This document shows, piece by piece, positions 23,644 through 35,289 of a stretch of 51,787 nucleotides of DNA (position 1 is its first letter; every line of letters starts with the position of its first letter). The notes under the pieces are model-generated. The model saw nothing but the letters and a program-made list of their open reading frames with translations, was not told the DNA's origin and did not search any database. Source of the DNA: Pseudideonella sakaiensis (GTDB taxonomy: Bacteria > Pseudomonadota > Gammaproteobacteria > Burkholderiales > Burkholderiaceae_C); the NCBI RefSeq assembly GCF_001293525.1, contig NZ_BBYR01000046.1, positions 1 through 51,787 on the forward strand, written 5' to 3'. Made by a program: the position numbers and the translations under genes.

Positions 23644-23979
23644 TCAGTCGCGCGTGGTGCACGTGATGGTGCGCGTGACGCCGGCCGTCTGGCTGGTCGA
23701 GACCGTCGGCGTGCCCCAGGTGCAGCTGACGAAGGGAAAGGACGTGGTCGCCTGGCACGACGCGACCGAGGAGGTCGTCGTCGACGACGTGCTCTGGGTG
23801 ACCACCGTCGTCTCCGAGCATTGCGTGGCGGAGGCCGACGAGTCGCTGCCGGTGTAGCCGAGGTCGCTGTAGATCGCGGCCAGGTCGCTGCTGCTGCGCA
23901 GGTGGGTGGATTCGTAGATGGCCAGCTGCATCAGGCCGCCGCCGACGCTTGCCGTTTCCAACGCGGAGAGTTCACGCAT
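23644..23979 (-). CDS. double-glycine-leader secreted peptide (bacteriocin-like)
   Basis: A 111-aa small protein. The N-terminus MRELSALETASVGGG is a textbook double-glycine leader like those of class II bacteriocins and Gram-negative microcins (MREL...E...V.GG); cleavage by a peptidase-containing ABC transporter after GG is expected. The remaining 96 residues begin LMQLAIYESTHL, are strongly enriched in Ser and Thr, and hold four Cys that could form two disulfides. I recognise no family for this part. An excellent AGAGGAG site precedes the ATG. No PCAT transporter or immunity gene is evident in the window. The ClpP-like gene follows directly. Confidence 0.7.
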   Translation of the reverse strand: MRELSALETASVGGGLMQLAIYESTHLRSSSDLAAIYSDLGYTGSDSSASATQCSETTVVTQSTSSTTTSSVASCQATTSFPFVSCTWGTPTVSTSQTAGVTRTITCTTRD

Positions 23980-24145
23980 GGGGGCTCCTCTGGGTGGTCC
24001 CCCGCGAACGGCGAGGGGTGCAGGCAGTCTGCCGTCGAAGCCAGCCCGCGTCGGGCCCGCGCGGAGGGAGTCGCTCCCCCCAGAGGTCGGAGCCCGCTCC
24101 CGACGCCGGCGCGGGCCGGGCTCCGCCCGGACCTGGCGCCCCTCT

Positions 24146-24178
24146 CAAGAAAACGCCGGGCCGCCCCAAGTTTTCTTG
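24146..24178. terminator. A/T-rich inverted repeat downstream of sdaA
   Basis: CAAGAAAAC and GTTTTCTTG form a perfect 9-bp stem around a GC-rich loop, in otherwise very GC-rich DNA. It lies 45 bp after the sdaA stop on the minus strand, and a CCCCCGCGGGGG palindrome is next to it. Position fits the end of the gcv operon transcript. Confidence 0.4.
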
Positions 24179-24222
24179 CCCCCGCGGGGGGCGGGACGGG
24201 CAGCGTCCGGCCCTGGGGGCGC

Positions 24223-25713
24223 TCAGCACTCCACGATGTTCACCGCCAGCCCGCCGCGCGCGGTTTCCTTGTACTTGCTCATCATGTCGGCGCCGGTCTC
24301 GCGCATGGTCTTGATGACCTGGTCGAGGCTGACGTGGTGGCTGCCGTCGCCGCGCAGGGCCATGCGGGCGGCGTTGATGGCCTTGACGGAGGCGATCGCG
24401 TTGCGCTCGATGCAGGGGATCTGCACCAGGCCGCCGACCGGGTCGCAGGTGAGGCCGAGGTGGTGCTCCATGCCGATCTCGGCGGCGTTCTCCACCTGGG
24501 CCGGGCTGCCGCCCATCACCGCGCACAGCGCACCGGCGGCCATCGAGCACGCGACGCCGACCTCGCCCTGGCAGCCGACCTCGGCGCCGCTGATGCTGGC
24601 GTTCTCCTTGTAGAGCAGGCCGATCGCGGCGGCGGTGAGCAGGAAGTCGACGACGCCGCGCTCGACCGGGCCGAGGCCGCTGTCCGTGCCGGGCACGGCC
24701 CCGGGCAGCTGCCGCGCCGCCGCGCCGGGCAGCGCCGGGCCGGAGCGCGGCGCGCCGCCGTCGGCGGCGACGAAGCGCGCGTAGTAGTGCAGGACCGCGG
24801 GCACGATGCCGGCCGCGCCGTTGGTCGGCGCCGTCACCACGCGCCCGCCGGCGGCGTTCTCCTCGTTCACCGCCAGCGCATAGAGGTTGACCCAGTCCAG
24901 CACCTGCAGCGGGTCGCGCAGCGCCGCCTCCGGGTGGGCGCAGAGCTGGCGGTGCAGCGCGGCGGCGCGACGGCGCACCTGGAAGCCGCCGGGCAGCACG
25001 CCGTCGGTGCGCAGGCCGCGCTGCACGCAGGCCTGCATCGCATCCCAGATGCGCAGCAGGCCGGCCTCGGTGGCCGCGTCGTCGCGCCAGTGGCGCTCGT
25101 TGCGGCGCATCACGTCGGCGATGCTGCAGCCCTCGCGCGCGGTGATCGCCAGCAGCTCGGCGCCGGAGCGGAAGGGCCAGGGCAGGGCGGTCGCGTCGGG
25201 CGCGATGCGCGCCTGGCGGCTGCCGTCGGCGGCCACCTCCTCGCTGACGACGAAGCCGCCGCCGACGGAGTAGTAGCAGCGGTTGTCGAGCTCGGTCCCG
25301 GCGGCATCGAAGGCGACGAAGCGCAGCGCGTTGGTATGGAAGGGCAGGCGCTGGCGGCGGTGGAAGACGAGGTCCGTCTTCTCGTCGAGCGCCACCGACG
25401 GGCCGTCCGGGCCGCCGAGCGACACGCGGCGCGTGCTGCGGATGCCGCCCAGCAGCGCCGGCACCGCATCGGGGTCGACGCTGTCCGGCTCGTGGCCGGC
25501 CAGGCCGAGCAGTACGGCCTTGTCGCTGCCATGGCCCTTGCCGGTGGCGCCGAGCGAGCCGTAGAGCTCGCAGCGCAGCCGGGCGACGGCCGCGAGCCGG
25601 CCGGCGTGCGCGAGCCGCCCCACGAACAGCCGCGCGGCGCGCATCGGCCCGACGGTGTGGGAGCTGCTCGGCCCGATGCCGATCTTGAACAGGTCGAACA
25701 CCGACACGGCCAT
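24223..25713 (-). CDS. sdaA: L-serine ammonia-lyase (single-chain, iron-sulfur)
   Basis: Deaminates L-serine to pyruvate and ammonia using a [4Fe-4S] cluster. The 496-aa protein has the N-terminal beta domain ([21 protein letters not shown]) and the catalytic alpha domain. Cluster Cys are in [16 protein letters not shown] and IPCIERN. A Pro/Ala/Gly-rich insertion of about 25-30 residues (around [12 protein letters not shown]) lies between the AVLHYYARF and [24 protein letters not shown] segments and is longer than in E. coli SdaA. It is the last gene of the gcv operon, 93 bp after gcvP, which fits removal of serine made from glycine-derived C1 units. Confidence 0.95.
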   Translation of the reverse strand: MAVSVFDLFKIGIGPSSSHTVGPMRAARLFVGRLAHAGRLAAVARLRCELYGSLGATGKGHGSDKAVLLGLAGHEPDSVDPDAVPALLGGIRSTRRVSLGGPDGPSVALDEKTDLVFHRRQRLPFHTNALRFVAFDAAGTELDNRCYYSVGGGFVVSEEVAADGSRQARIAPDATALPWPFRSGAELLAITAREGCSIADVMRRNERHWRDDAATEAGLLRIWDAMQACVQRGLRTDGVLPGGFQVRRRAAALHRQLCAHPEAALRDPLQVLDWVNLYALAVNEENAAGGRVVTAPTNGAAGIVPAVLHYYARFVAADGGAPRSGPALPGAAARQLPGAVPGTDSGLGPVERGVVDFLLTAAAIGLLYKENASISGAEVGCQGEVGVACSMAAGALCAVMGGSPAQVENAAEIGMEHHLGLTCDPVGGLVQIPCIERNAIASVKAINAARMALRGDGSHHVSLDQVIKTMRETGADMMSKYKETARGGLAVNIVEC

Positions 25714-25806
25714 CGCAGCACTCCTCGGGACAGTCGGCGGCGGCATGGCGCCGCCGGTCGGGAAGGCGGCGCCGGGCCCGCCGGCCCGGCGCGGCGCCGG
25801 ATCGCG

Positions 25807-28728
<2,922 letters not shown>

Positions 28729-28831
28729 CAGCATGGGAGGGGGCCGGGGGCCAGGTGCGGGAAGGAGGAGGCGGGGCAAAGGCGGCCGGAGCCGCCGCCC
28801 GGCGTGCGGGCGACGGACCGGCGGGCGGGCC

Positions 28832-29206
28832 TCAGAGCGTCTTCAGCAGCGCGTCGTAGGCGGGCGCGTCCATCAGCGATTCGAACTCCGCCATGTCGGC
28901 CACGCGCACCTTGAAGAACCAGCCGCTGCCCAGCGGGTCGCTGTTGGCGAGCGAGGGGTCGGCGCGCAGCGCCTCGTTGACCTCGACCACCTCGCCGCTG
29001 ACGGGCATGTAGAGGTCGGCCGCGGCCTTCACCGACTCGACGACGCCGGCGGTCTCGCCCTTCTTGAAGCTCGCGCCGACGGCCGGCAGGTCGACGAAGA
29101 CCACGTCGCCGAGCGCGTCCTGCGCGTGCAGCGTGATGCCGACCGTGGCGGCCTCGTGGTCTTCGATGTTGATCCATTCGTGGTCGGGGGTGTACATCGT
29201 GGTCAT
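28832..29206 (-). CDS. gcvH: glycine cleavage system H protein
   Basis: Lipoyl carrier shuttling the aminomethyl intermediate between P-, T- and L-proteins. The 124-aa size is standard. The lipoylated Lys is in [13 protein letters not shown]. The start [12 protein letters not shown] matches the family, and TGGAG lies upstream. It lies between gcvT and gcvP in the riboswitch-controlled operon. The L-protein (lipoamide dehydrogenase) is not here and is presumably shared with other complexes. Confidence 0.97.
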   Translation of the reverse strand: MTTMYTPDHEWINIEDHEAATVGITLHAQDALGDVVFVDLPAVGASFKKGETAGVVESVKAAADLYMPVSGEVVEVNEALRADPSLANSDPLGSGWFFKVRVADMAEFESLMDAPAYDALLKTL

Positions 29207-29282
29207 CGGATGCTCCAGGGCGGTGAAATCGGGGGGAATGCAGCGGGATGCCGGGGCGCGTGCGCGGCCATGCGCCCGCGGC

Positions 29283-30449
29283 TCAGCGCTTGTAGCGGTG
29301 CGGTGCAAACGGCATGCCTTCGACGCGCATCGGCAGCCGCCGGCCGCGCACCTCGGCGTAGACCTCGTGCGCCGGCGCGGCATGGTCGGCGGGCAGGTAG
29401 GCCATCGCGATCGGGCGGTCGACGCTGGGCGCCAGCGTGCCGCTGGTGACGGTGCCGAGCGGATGCCCGTGGGTGTCGACGATCGGCGTGCCCTCGCGCA
29501 CCGGCGCGCGCTCCAGGCCGACCAGGCCGACGCGGCGGTTGGACGCGCCGGTGGCGAACTGGCCATCGATCACGTCGGCGCCCGGGTAGCCGCCGGCGCG
29601 CGCGCCGCCGGCGCGGCGGACCTTCTGGATCGCCCAGCCGAGGCCGGCCTCGACCGGGGTGGTGGCCGGGCCGATGTCGTGGCCGTACAGGCACAGGCCC
29701 GCCTCGAGCCGCAGCGTGTCGCGCGCGCCCAGGCCGGCCGGGCGGACCTCGGGCTGCGCCAGCAGCGCGCGCGCCAGCCGCTCGGCGCCGTCCGCGGGCA
29801 CCGAGATCTCGTAGCCGTCCTCGCCGGTGTAGCCGCTGCGGGTGACCAGGCAGGGCAGGCCGAGCAGGTCCAGCGGGGCGGCGTCCATGAAGCGCAGCGC
29901 GGCGACCGCGGGGTTCAGGCGCGCCAGCGCGGCCTCGGCGGCCGGGCCCTGCAGCGCCAGCAGGCCGCGGTCCGCGGCGGGCTCGATGCGGCAGCGGTGG
30001 CCGACGTGGGTCTGCAGGTGGCGCAGGTCGTCCGCCTTGCAGGCGGCGTTCACCACCAGGAAGAGCTCGCCGAAGCCGCTGCCCGGCGCCGGGCGCGAGA
30101 CCATCAGGTCGTCCAGCAGGCCGCCGGCGGGGTTGGTGAAGAAGGCGTAGCGCTGGCGGCCGACCGGCAGGCCCGCGAGGTCCATCGGCACCAGCGATTC
30201 CAGCGCCGCCGCGGCGTCCTCGCCGTGCAGCCGCAGCTGGCCCATGTGCGAGACATCGAACAGCGCCGCCGCGGCACGGCAGTGCCGGTGCTCGGCCAGG
30301 ATGCCCGCCGGGTAGCTGACCGGCATGTCGTAGCCGGCGAAGGGCACCATGCGGGCGCCGAGCTCGCGGTGCAGCGCGTGCAGCGGGGTGGTGGCCAGCG
30401 CCGCGGCGGGCGCGGGCGAGGCAGCAGGCGAGGAGGAGACAGCGGTCAT
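29283..30449 (-). CDS. gcvT: aminomethyltransferase (T-protein) of the glycine cleavage system
   Basis: Transfers the methylene group from aminomethyl-lipoyl-GcvH to tetrahydrofolate, releasing ammonia. The 388-aa protein has the GcvT folate fold: GYDMPVSYPAGI, FDVSHMGQLRL, SGYTGEDGYEISV, RDTLRLEAGLCLYGHDI, and the C-terminal MPFAPHRYKR. A 20-residue Ser/Ala/Pro-rich N-terminal extension precedes the conserved start compared with E. coli. It is the first gene after the glycine riboswitch, so operon expression should rise when glycine is abundant. Confidence 0.96.
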   Translation of the reverse strand: MTAVSSSPAASPAPAAALATTPLHALHRELGARMVPFAGYDMPVSYPAGILAEHRHCRAAAALFDVSHMGQLRLHGEDAAAALESLVPMDLAGLPVGRQRYAFFTNPAGGLLDDLMVSRPAPGSGFGELFLVVNAACKADDLRHLQTHVGHRCRIEPAADRGLLALQGPAAEAALARLNPAVAALRFMDAAPLDLLGLPCLVTRSGYTGEDGYEISVPADGAERLARALLAQPEVRPAGLGARDTLRLEAGLCLYGHDIGPATTPVEAGLGWAIQKVRRAGGARAGGYPGADVIDGQFATGASNRRVGLVGLERAPVREGTPIVDTHGHPLGTVTSGTLAPSVDRPIAMAYLPADHAAPAHEVYAEVRGRRLPMRVEGMPFAPHRYKR

Positions 30450-30511
30450 GGCGGCTTCGGGGGTGACGCGACACCGGTCCGCGGCTTGCGCCTCCGTCCC
30501 GGAACGGCCCC

Positions 30512-30736
30512 CACTGTCCGCTTTACCTGAGAGATTGGCGCCGCCGCTCGCACGGTGGCGCTTGCCCCTTCGGTGGGCCCGCTCGCGGCGGGCCTCTCTC
30601 CAGCGAGGAACGCCGACGGCCCGGAGGCCGCGGCGGGTGCCAGTCCCTGTTGCCTGAGCGTTCGGGCCGCCGTTGCCGGACGGCCCTGCGCCTTCGGCGG
30701 CCCGACGCGCGGTCGGGCTCTCTCCTGGCCCGGCGA
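30512..30736 (-). ncRNA. tandem glycine riboswitch
   Basis: On the minus strand two aptamers follow each other. The first has GGAGAGAGCCCGA, then CCGAAGGCGCA and ACGCTCAGGCAACAGGGAC. The second has TGGAGAGAGGCCCG, CCGAAGGGGCAAGC and CAATCTCTCAGGTAAAGC ending GGACAG. These are the conserved GAGAGA / CCGAAGG / CTCAGGYAAA-GGACAG blocks of glycine aptamers. A possible -10 TACACT lies at 30736-30741, giving a transcript start at the 5' edge. It controls gcvT-gcvH-gcvP-sdaA; tandem riboswitches before gcv genes are typically ON with glycine. Confidence 0.93.
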
Positions 30737-30798
30737 GTGTAGCGCCGGCGGCGGGGCGCTCCGGGAAAGCCCGCCCTCGGCCCGGCCTCGGCCTATCT

Positions 30799-31368
30799 TC
30801 AGCCCGCTGGCAGGTCGTCGAGCAGCCGGCGGGCCCCGGGGCCGCGCTGGCCGGCCCGGTCGCCCGGGTTGTAGAGCGCGCACTGCGACAGCGACAGGCA
30901 GCCGCAGCCGATGCAGCCGTCCAGCCGGTCGCGCAGCCGTGTCAGTGCGGCGATGCGCTCGTCCAGCAGCGGGCGCCACGAGGCCGACAGGCGGGCCCAG
31001 TCCTCGCGCGTCGGCGTGCGGCCGCCGGGCAGCGTGGCCAGCGCGGCGCGGATCGCGTCCAGGCTGAGGCCGACGGACTGCGCCGCCCGCACGAAGGCGA
31101 TGCGGCGCAGGGCCTCGCGCGGGTACTGGCGGTGCCCGCCGGCGCTGCGCCGGCCCTGCAGCAGGCCCTCGCGTTCGTAGTAGCGCACCGCGCTCGCGGC
31201 CACGCCGGCGCGGCGGGCCAGCGCGCCGATCGCGAGCCAGCCGGCCGGGACGGGCGGCTCGGCCGTCCCGGCCCCGGCAGCGGGCGGGGCCGCGATCCCT
31301 GCGGTGGCGGCGGCGGAATGGCGGGTGGGCAAGGGGCTTGACTTGAAGTTCACTTCAAGTTCGAGCAT
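30799..31368 (-). CDS. soxR: SoxR-type MerR-family redox regulator
   Basis: [2Fe-2S] transcriptional activator sensing redox-active compounds. The MerR helix-turn-helix is GWLAIGALARRAGVAASAVRYYEREGLL, followed by the dimerisation helix and the exact SoxR cluster motif C-x2-C-x-C-x5-C (CIGCGCLSLSQC). ATG at 31368 gives 189 aa, longer than E. coli SoxR (154), and the first codons would lie over the palindrome at 31341-31360; a TTG at 31332 is an alternative that would leave that site untranslated. The N-terminal Ala/Pro-rich stretch is unusual. It is divergent from the questin-oxidase-like gene, its probable target. Confidence 0.88.
   Translation of the reverse strand: MLELEVNFKSSPLPTRHSAAATAGIAAPPAAGAGTAEPPVPAGWLAIGALARRAGVAASAVRYYEREGLLQGRRSAGGHRQYPREALRRIAFVRAAQSVGLSLDAIRAALATLPGGRTPTREDWARLSASWRPLLDERIAALTRLRDRLDGCIGCGCLSLSQCALYNPGDRAGQRGPGARRLLDDLPAG
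31338..31360 (+). promoter_or_regulatory. SoxR-type operator with overlapping -35
   Basis: ACTTGAAGTTCACTTCAAGT at 31341-31360 is a near-perfect palindrome resembling soxbox sites (CCTCAAGTTAACTTGAGG in E. coli). TTGACT at 31338-31343 supplies a -35 at its left edge in the plus direction. A good -10 is not obvious. It would drive the gene at 31408 and may overlap the regulator's own start. Confidence 0.7.
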
Positions 31369-31407
31369 CCGCCGCCTGTGTCCCCCTGTCAAGCCGGAGC
31401 CGATCGC

Positions 31408-32619
31408 ATGCCCCCCGTCACCCTCGCGAGGATCCTGTCCACGCCCCCCGCGCCGCCGCGCGTGCGCGACCAGCAGGCCACCCGCGTCCGCCACCCGGAC
31501 GCCGCCGACGCGGACGACCCCTGGATGGGCCGTGCCTCCCGCCTCGGCCCGGAGTACGGCGGCGGGCTGGCCAGCCACGTGCCGATGGTGCTGGCGGCGC
31601 TGCGCGCGCTCGGCGCCGACGCGGCGCGCCAGCAGGCCGTGGTGCGCCGGGCCGAGGCCCGCTTCGCGGCCGATCCGCAGGCCGGGCCGGCGGAGGACCT
31701 CGCCGGCGCGGAGAGCCGGGCCGACGCGGCGCAGGCCGGCGGACCGCCGCCCGCCGCGCCGCCGGGCGCGCGCGCCACCGCAGGCGCCATGCCCGCGTTC
31801 GGCGACCTCTCTGCGTGGCCCGCGCTCGTCCGCCACGTCCGGACGCGGCTGGCCGACGAGGGGCGCGCCGCGCTGCTGCGGCAGTGGCTGCCGGCGCTGA
31901 TGCCCGGCGTGGCCGCGGCCGCCTTCCACGGCCTGATCCGCACCGGCCACGCGGTCGAGGGCCGCCACGACGGCGAACTCGCCCGAGCCCTGGCCTACTG
32001 GGCGGCCCGCTGGCTGCCGCTGCCGGTGCCGCCCGTCGCGGCTCCCGTGGGGCAGACGCTGCCGGTCCGCGCCTGGCTGGCCGCGGTGGCCGCGGCCGAG
32101 CCGGCACGGCGGCCGGACGGCCGCCTGATCGTCGACCGTGTCGCGGCGCTGCTGGCGCAGGGTCCGCAGGGGCCGCACGCGGCGCTCGCCGGGCGGCTGC
32201 GCGTCGGGCCGCGCACGCTGGCCGCGCTGACGGCCCAGGCCGCGCGCGACCACCTCGCTGGCGGCAACTTCACCGTGCTGCACCTGCTGACCGCCGGGCG
32301 CGCGATGCGCGTGCTGCTGCCCTGGTTCGACGCGGCGGACCGGCCGGCCGCGGTGGCCCATTTCGCGTCGGCCTGGGCTGCCGCGAGGCTCTCCTGCGGC
32401 CAGCGTGCCTCGGCCGCCGCGGCGCGCCTCCGCCGGCGGCCAGGCGACGCGCGCCCGGTGCCGCCGCTCGACGAACTGGCCCGGCGAGCCTGTGCGAGCG
32501 ACGACGACCACGTCGTCAAGGGCGTGCACGCCTGCCTGGACGAGGCGCGGGCCGTCGGCCTCGACAGCGTCTCCGGCCGGCGCTTCCTGCGGACCGCGGC
32601 CGGGATGCTGGCGGCGTGA
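31408..32619 (+). CDS. questin oxidase family (DUF4243) protein
   Basis: A 403-aa protein with questin-oxidase-family features: EYGGGLASHVPMVLAALRALGA near the start, HGLIRTGHAV, HLLTAGRAMRVLLPWF and the C-terminal KGVHACLDEA. Fungal members oxidise the anthraquinone questin (Baeyer-Villiger type); bacterial substrates are unknown. A Gly/Pro/Ala linker occurs near residue 110. GGAG precedes ATG 31408. Because SoxR regulators respond to redox-cycling quinones and phenazines, the pairing suggests quinone detoxification (inference). Confidence 0.82.
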   Translation: MPPVTLARILSTPPAPPRVRDQQATRVRHPDAADADDPWMGRASRLGPEYGGGLASHVPMVLAALRALGADAARQQAVVRRAEARFAADPQAGPAEDLAGAESRADAAQAGGPPPAAPPGARATAGAMPAFGDLSAWPALVRHVRTRLADEGRAALLRQWLPALMPGVAAAAFHGLIRTGHAVEGRHDGELARALAYWAARWLPLPVPPVAAPVGQTLPVRAWLAAVAAAEPARRPDGRLIVDRVAALLAQGPQGPHAALAGRLRVGPRTLAALTAQAARDHLAGGNFTVLHLLTAGRAMRVLLPWFDAADRPAAVAHFASAWAAARLSCGQRASAAAARLRRRPGDARPVPPLDELARRACASDDDHVVKGVHACLDEARAVGLDSVSGRRFLRTAAGMLAA

Positions 32620-32798
32620 AGCCATCGCCAGGCACGCGCGTCGGATGGGCTGCGGTCTCGGGCGCCGCATCGGCTACGGCTGGCCGCTGCCCGCCCGGGC
32701 GGAGCAGCCGACGCACCGCGTCGCACGGCCGCTACGCGCGCCGGCGTGCCGGCCCCTGGGCGCTTCCCACGGCTGTAAACCTTTGTTACAGTGTGGGC

Positions 32799-32890
32799 GT
32801 TTTGAGGGCAAACCCATCGAAAGGTGGGGACGCAAAGCCACCGGCCTACCGCGCGCAAGCGCCACGGCAGCGGGGTTGCCGACCCGACCG
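32799..32890 (+). ncRNA. cyclic-di-GMP-I (GEMM) riboswitch
   Basis: The block GAGGGCAAACCCATCGAAAG, then GTGGGGACGCAAAGCCACCG, GCCTACC and GGCAGCGGGGTTGCCGAC matches the GEMM-I aptamer: GGGCAAACC, GAAA tetraloop, GACGCAAAGCC, GGCCT and GG.AGC.GGGTT.CCG blocks in order. It lies about 85 bp before the peptidase start. A possible -10 (TACAGT at 32787-32792) sits inside a CTGTAA-N7-TTACAG inverted repeat. The expression platform appears to be the hairpin at 32937-32970. Confidence 0.9.
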
Positions 32891-32936
32891 GCCGACACCC
32901 GGTCCCGAAGCCCAGGCTTCGCCGGTCGTCCGTCGT

Positions 32937-32970
32937 GGCCCTCGCCGTCGAACTGCGTTGCGAGAGGGCC
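32937..32970 (+). promoter_or_regulatory. ribosome-site-sequestering hairpin (riboswitch expression platform)
   Basis: GGCCCTCGC (32937-32945) can pair with GCGAGAGGGCC (32960-32970) with a 2-nt bulge. The right arm contains GAGAGGG, the probable Shine-Dalgarno for ATG 32974. Folding would mask it, so translational control by the upstream c-di-GMP aptamer is plausible. Confidence 0.6.
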
Positions 32971-32973
32971 CCG

Positions 32974-35169
32974 ATGCTGTCCACCCCCACCCCCGAGATC
33001 TCCCCGAAGCAGGCGCGCGCGCTGGCGTGCCCCGGCGGGCGCCGACCCTCGTCCGCGCGGCGCGGTGCGCCGGCGTGGGCGGCCGTCGCACTCGCGCTGC
33101 AGCTCGCCGCCTGCGGTGGCGGCAGCGACCCGGCGCCCGAGGCGGCCGCCGGTCCGGGCCTGCTGTCGGCCGGCCCGGACACGGTGCAGGCCGTGCTCGG
33201 TGCCGACGTGCACGGCGTGCCCGAGGCGGATGCGGCGGTGGAGGCCCAGCCGAGCTTTCACGTCGCGCCGGTGCTGCTCGACCCGCCGGCCGACGACGAT
33301 GCCGACGGCAGCGGTCGCTCCGCCGCGCTCGCGCCGCGGGTGCAGGCCATCCCGGGCGCGCAGGCGCAGTGGGCCACGCGCGGGCTGACCGTCGAGGTGC
33401 TCGAGGCTGCCCAGCGCGCCCGCGTGCTGGCAACGCCGGCCGATGGCGGCGAGGGCCGCGCGACGATCCAGGCCGCGGCCAGCAACGTCACCACTTACAC
33501 CCCGGCGCAGATCCGGGCCGCCTACGGCCTGCCCGCGCTGCCGGCCAGCCTCGCCAACCTGACGGCGGCCCAGGCCGCTGCCCTCGGCGCGGGCCAGACG
33601 GTCTACATCGTCAACGCCCGCCACAACCCGAACGTGGCCGCCGAGCTGGCGGCCTTCAACGCCAAGTTCGGGCTGCCGGCCTGCAGCAGCCGCACGCTGG
33701 CGCCCGGCGCCGCGCTGCCGCTGGCGGCGCCGCCGGCGCGCGCCTGCGAGTTGCTCGTCGCGTATGCCACGCCGGCCGGCGGCCTCGCGGCCAAGGCGCC
33801 CGCGTACGACGCGGGCTGGGCGACCGAGATCGCGCTCGACGTGCAGTGGGTCCACGCCACTGCGCCGCTGGCGCGGCTGGTGCTCGTGGAGGCGGTCGAC
33901 CCCAGCCTCTCGGCCTTGCTCGGCGCGGTGCAGCTGGCGAACGCGATGGGCCCGGGCGTGGTCTCGATGTCCTTCGGCGCGAACGAGGGCGGCTACACGG
34001 CCTCGGTCGACGCGGCCTTCACCGGGCGCGACATGCATTACCTGGCCGCCACCGGCGACTCGGGCACGCAGGTGAGCTGGCCGGCGGTCTCGCCGAACGT
34101 GGTCGGCGTCGGCGGCACGCGGCTGGCCTGGAGCGGCAGCGGTGCGCGCAGCGAGACGGCCTGGAGCCTGAGCGGCGGCGGCGTCAGCGCCGTCACGCCG
34201 CTGCCCGCCTACCAGCAGGCGGCCGTGCCGGGCCTGGCCGGCATCGCACGCCGCGCCGTGTCGGACGTGGCCTTCAATGCCGATCCGGGCACCGGGCAGT
34301 ACGTCGCGGTGATCACGCCGGGCCAGTCCGCGGTGAAGTGGATCAGCGCCGGCGGCACCAGCCTGGCCACGCCCCAGTGGGCCGGCCTGGTGGCGGTGGC
34401 GCGCGCGCTGCGCCTGCAGGGCGGGCGCGGCGCGCTCGGCAGCCTGCATGCGCTGCTCTACACCCAGCTGGCGATCCAGCCGACGGCCTATGCCGGCGCC
34501 TTCGCCGACATCGTGTCCGGCGCCAACGGCAGCTGCAGCGGCTGCGCGGCGCGCAGCGGCTTCGACCTGCCCACCGGCCTGGGCACGCCGCAGGCCACGC
34601 CGCTGCTGAACGCGCTCGCCGGCCTCGGCCTGCCGCCGGTGCCGCCGGTGCTGAGCGCGCCGGCCGTCAGCGGGACGGCGGGCCAGGCACTCGCCTTCAC
34701 GGTGGCCACCAGCGCGCCCAACCCGGTCACCTACGCCCTCGTCGGTGCGCCGGCGGGCATGGTCGTCTCGGCCGCCGGCAGCGTCAGCTGGCCCAAGCCG
34801 ACGGCGGGCAGCTGGTCGGTGACGGTCGTCGCCACCGACACCCGCACCGGCCTGAAGGGCCAGGTCACGGTGGCGGTGACGATCGCCAGCGCGGTCACCG
34901 GCGGCCTGGCGATCAGCGCGCCGGCGGTCACCGGCGTGGCCGGCAAGGCGCTCGCGGGCAGCATCACCGTGTCGGCGCCCGGCGCGTCCTCGGTGTCGCT
35001 GTCCGTCGCCGGCGTGCCCGCCGGCATGGCCTTCAGCGCCAGCGGGCTGACGTTCAAGTGGACCTGGCCGTCGCCGGTGACCGGCACCCGCACGCTCACG
35101 ATCACCGCGCGCGACTCGGCCGGCCGCAGCGCGAGCGCGACGCAGACGATCACGGTCAGCGCGAAGTAG
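32974..35169 (+). CDS. S53 (sedolisin/kumamolisin-like) secreted peptidase with Ig-like repeats
   Basis: A 731-aa serine-carboxyl peptidase, exported as a lipoprotein by the look of the LQLAAC signal end (Cys47) after a long basic N-region. Catalytic residues are in family order: Glu285 and Asp289 in WATEIALDV, oxyanion Asp362 in ATGDSG, and Ser463 in GGTSLATP. Calcium-site elements FADIVSGANG and GFDLPTGLGTP follow. Two putative Ig-like (He_PIG-type) domains end the protein (about 550-731). The usual prodomain seems short or replaced. It lies behind a c-di-GMP riboswitch, so it is probably part of the motile/sessile switch. Confidence 0.9.
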   Translation: MLSTPTPEISPKQARALACPGGRRPSSARRGAPAWAAVALALQLAACGGGSDPAPEAAAGPGLLSAGPDTVQAVLGADVHGVPEADAAVEAQPSFHVAPVLLDPPADDDADGSGRSAALAPRVQAIPGAQAQWATRGLTVEVLEAAQRARVLATPADGGEGRATIQAAASNVTTYTPAQIRAAYGLPALPASLANLTAAQAAALGAGQTVYIVNARHNPNVAAELAAFNAKFGLPACSSRTLAPGAALPLAAPPARACELLVAYATPAGGLAAKAPAYDAGWATEIALDVQWVHATAPLARLVLVEAVDPSLSALLGAVQLANAMGPGVVSMSFGANEGGYTASVDAAFTGRDMHYLAATGDSGTQVSWPAVSPNVVGVGGTRLAWSGSGARSETAWSLSGGGVSAVTPLPAYQQAAVPGLAGIARRAVSDVAFNADPGTGQYVAVITPGQSAVKWISAGGTSLATPQWAGLVAVARALRLQGGRGALGSLHALLYTQLAIQPTAYAGAFADIVSGANGSCSGCAARSGFDLPTGLGTPQATPLLNALAGLGLPPVPPVLSAPAVSGTAGQALAFTVATSAPNPVTYALVGAPAGMVVSAAGSVSWPKPTAGSWSVTVVATDTRTGLKGQVTVAVTIASAVTGGLAISAPAVTGVAGKALAGSITVSAPGASSVSLSVAGVPAGMAFSASGLTFKWTWPSPVTGTRTLTITARDSAGRSASATQTITVSAK

Positions 35170-35289
35170 CACCGGCCCGCGGGTTCTCCCGCGGGCGTGG
35201 CGGCGCGGCGCCCGCGGCGCGAGGCCCTACAGTGGCGGACCCCGGTCGGGCCGCGCCGCATGCGGCCCGACGCCCCACCGCCCGCGCCC

